DNA of 64,000 nucleotides, from assembly GCA_024710355.1 (NCBI GenBank), contig JANJUX010000056.1, forward strand, positions 1-64,000. Direction: 5' to 3'. The notes under the pieces were generated by a model. The model searched no databases. It saw only the letters and a program-made list of their open reading frames with translations, and was not told the DNA's origin. The DNA is from Candidatus Rifleibacteriota bacterium. Lineage in GTDB: Bacteria; Muiribacteriota; Ozemobacteria; Ozemobacterales; Ozemobacteraceae. This document shows positions 62,208-64,000 of the stretch, piece by piece (within the stretch, counting starts at the first letter, position 1; each line of letters starts with the position of its first letter). The translations under genes and the position numbers were made by a program.

Positions 62208-63475
62208 CAGAGTTATCGCAGTATGTCGGCCTCTTTATCACCAGTTTGTTACTGATTGCCGTGATTGCAGTTTCATCGTTTCAGCGCAGACGGCGCCCGC
62301 AATCAGAAGCGGCCACGCCTGACGACAAAAGACTGCAGCAGATGGCTGTACAGCTGTTCTGCGAGACCGATTTTCCGACAGCCGTAGTCAATCGCAATTT
62401 ACAGATCGTTTTTGCCAGCAATAATTTTCGCGACCGTTTCATGCATGGCGAAACCGGCACAGATTTCCGCACCCTTTTCAATCAGGCACCATTCGCTGGT
62501 GTGGTCGACCTGCAAGCTGCGCTCGATGCCTATCATAAAAATGGCAAATTGCCGGAATGCCCGTGCTTTGTCGCCTTGAAGCTCTTTCTTGAAGAAGATG
62601 AATGGCGACTGCCCGCGACCTACTTTCTGCTGCGCACCATTCGCCCGGAAAAAGAATCCGGCGAAAAGCTGCTGACAGTCTCAATGATCGACGCCGGTTT
62701 TGTTGCATCAACGGTTATGGAACTCAACCAGAAAATTGCCCTGAAAGACAGCAATCTCAAAAAACTCGAAGAACTCGACCGCCTGAAATCTGAATTTCTT
62801 GCCACGCTGAGCCACGAACTGAAAACGCCGCTGGTCTCAATCAAGGGTTATCTCGACCTGATGGCGACGCAGAAGATGGGCCCATTGACCGAAAAACAGC
62901 AAAAGGCCCTGGCAGTTTCGCTGAAAAATACCTCGCATCTGAACAATCTGATTTCTTCAATTCTTAATTTTGCGCGTATGGAAGCCGGAAAACTGAAATT
63001 TGACATGGTCAACCAGAAGCTTCAGCCCAATATCGCCGATATCGTCGATTCACTGAAGCCCCTGGCAGACGGCCGCAATATCGCACTTGTCACCAGCATG
63101 GATCCAGGCCTGCCAGCGGTAGTAATGGATCCGGACCTTATTCACCGTGTGCTGTCAAATCTGATTGAAAATTCAATCAAGTTTTCACAGCCGGGCACCG
63201 CAGTCAACATCAAGGTCTTTCAGGCTGATACAAGCAGGTTACAGATTGACATCGTCGATCAGGGGTGCGGAATTCCGGCCGACAAAATAGACAACATCAA
63301 AGCCCCATTCTTTCAGGCAGACAAATCTGATACCCGCCCAACCGGCGGTCTTGGCCTCGGCCTGGCGATTGCAGATAAGATTCTCGCCGGCCATGGCACT
63401 TCACTTGCGATCACTTCAGAAGAGGGCAAGGGCACCTGCTGCAGCTTCTGGCTGAAAATTGCCGGAGCTCACTGA
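62204..63475 (+). CDS. Membrane sensor histidine kinase with PAS-like domain
   Basis: This 423-residue kinase has one transmembrane helix at about 8-24. A PAS-like domain lies at about 45-165 (NRNLQIVFASNNFRDRF), then the H-box ATLSHELKTPL (H204). The HATPase_c domain has an N-box LIENSIKFS and G-box GGLGLGLAI. A receiver domain is absent, so it needs a partner. A sigma-54-dependent regulator gene lies convergent and overlaps it by seven bases, which could be that partner, but NtrC-type operons are usually co-directional. It is the last gene of the ptsI operon. Confidence 0.9.
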   Translation: MTELSQYVGLFITSLLLIAVIAVSSFQRRRRPQSEAATPDDKRLQQMAVQLFCETDFPTAVVNRNLQIVFASNNFRDRFMHGETGTDFRTLFNQAPFAGVVDLQAALDAYHKNGKLPECPCFVALKLFLEEDEWRLPATYFLLRTIRPEKESGEKLLTVSMIDAGFVASTVMELNQKIALKDSNLKKLEELDRLKSEFLATLSHELKTPLVSIKGYLDLMATQKMGPLTEKQQKALAVSLKNTSHLNNLISSILNFARMEAGKLKFDMVNQKLQPNIADIVDSLKPLADGRNIALVTSMDPGLPAVVMDPDLIHRVLSNLIENSIKFSQPGTAVNIKVFQADTSRLQIDIVDQGCGIPADKIDNIKAPFFQADKSDTRPTGGLGLGLAIADKILAGHGTSLAITSEEGKGTCCSFWLKIAGAH

Positions 63476-64000
63476 TCTTCGGCAGAACCTCTGGCGATAT
63501 CGAGTTCGCGCAGCTTCAGATAGAGATTCTTGCGATGCATGCCTGCCAGTCTGGCAGCTTCAGACATGTTGCCCGAGGTCTTTTCAAGCAGCCCCTCGAA
63601 ATATTTGCGCTCGAATGTCTTCAGCAGAATGTCTTTGGCTTCTTTGTACTGCATCGACATCATGCCCTCTTCAATGAATTTTTCATTTTCGAGCCGCGAC
63701 CTGAGATGAAAACGGCTTGAGTCGTTCTGGAAAACACTCTCATCTTCAAGGATTATCACCTTTTCAATGAGATTCTGCAATTCGCGCACATTGCCGGGCC
63801 AGCCATACTGCATCAATTTGCCCATGAACTGATCACTGAAGCTCTGCTGCCTTCGGTTGAGTTTTTCGCAGTATTTTCTGGCAAAAGATTCGACCAGAGC
63901 CGGGATATCAGCCAGTCTGTCGCGCAACGGCGGCAGATGAATATTTATCACATTGAGGCGATAAAAAAGATCTTCCCTGAAGCTCCCTTCATTGATCGCC
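63469..64000 (-). CDS. Sigma-54-dependent transcriptional regulator, C-terminal part
   Basis: Only the last 177 codons are inside the window; the frame continues past base 64000. The visible start of the AAA+ lid is FREDLFYRLNVINIHLPPLRDR, shown here only in part as FREDLFYRLN and LPPLRDR. The sensor region WPGNVRELQNLIEK lies further on, and the C-terminus has a Fis-type helix-turn-helix (NMSEAARLAGMHRKNLYLKL). The AAA+ P-loop and any receiver or other input domain are outside. It is convergent with the histidine kinase gene. Confidence 0.93.
   Translation of the reverse strand, partial: AINEGSFREDLFYRLNVINIHLPPLRDRLADIPALVESFARKYCEKLNRRQQSFSDQFMGKLMQYGWPGNVRELQNLIEKVIILEDESVFQNDSSRFHLRSRLENEKFIEEGMMSMQYKEAKDILLKTFERKYFEGLLEKTSGNMSEAARLAGMHRKNLYLKLRELDIARGSAEDQ

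Noticed and set aside
1..64000. tRNA, rRNA, CRISPR, insertion sequence or prophage features
   Set aside because: I inspected the gaps and found no cloverleaf pattern, spaced repeats, transposase or phage gene. A covariance-model search would be needed to exclude small RNAs fully.

Overview
The window reads as a contiguous chromosomal segment of a Gram-negative-type bacterium of moderate GC content (roughly half by eye). It is almost entirely coding, with short intergenic gaps. I see no tRNA, rRNA, CRISPR array, insertion sequence or prophage. A superoxide reductase points to an anaerobic or oxygen-sensitive lifestyle. Many signal-peptide proteins of unknown function, pseudopilins, large sensor kinases, zinc ribbons attached to many proteins and a MoxR/vWA/ABC operon suggest a deep-branching, poorly characterised lineage. 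Candidatus Riflebacteria/Ozemobacteria-like bacteria would fit, but that is inference and no marker gene here settles it.

Left part (1-20.5 kb): a truncated recQ; a secreted HExxH metallopeptidase; a cobalamin-type radical SAM enzyme followed by an SDR; a two-gene sensor-kinase cluster coupled through a 19-codon mini-ORF; rsgA-mutM; a secreted zinc-ribbon protein; a ChaN-type haem-binding protein; three secreted proteins including a secretin-N-domain-only protein; superoxide reductase; a proline-rich secreted protein whose promoter overlaps a Fur-box-like palindrome; and a SET-domain protein.

Middle part (20.5-33 kb): one tightly overlapping eight-gene minus-strand operon. Its order in transcription is a coiled-coil membrane protein, a MoxR ATPase, a GldG-like protein, an ABC ATPase, an ABC permease, a DUF58 protein, a BatA-like vWA protein and a large double-vWA membrane protein. 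This is the best candidate for a poorly described system, probably an envelope-associated assembly or remodelling machine. Two unknown plus-strand genes follow.

33.9-53 kb is a run of minus-strand genes: a YvyF-like zinc protein, a coiled-coil/zinc-ribbon/TPR protein, valS-tyrS-thrS, two small unknown proteins (one a 59-aa DUF3006-like protein), a TPR membrane protein, a membrane adenylyl cyclase with GAF and zinc ribbon, a secreted repeat protein, then a TAXI-type solute-binding protein fused by overlap to a GspK/I/J-like pseudopilin trio and a lipoprotein.

Right part (53-64 kb): a large secreted protein with two related beta domains separated by a Ser/Gly-rich linker; surE-birA; a four-gene operon of ptsI, a DUF192 protein, an O-antigen-ligase/TPR protein and a PAS histidine kinase; and, convergent with it, a sigma-54-dependent regulator cut by the window edge. 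Several start codons given here were moved from the longest ORF start to an internal ATG with a Shine-Dalgarno sequence.
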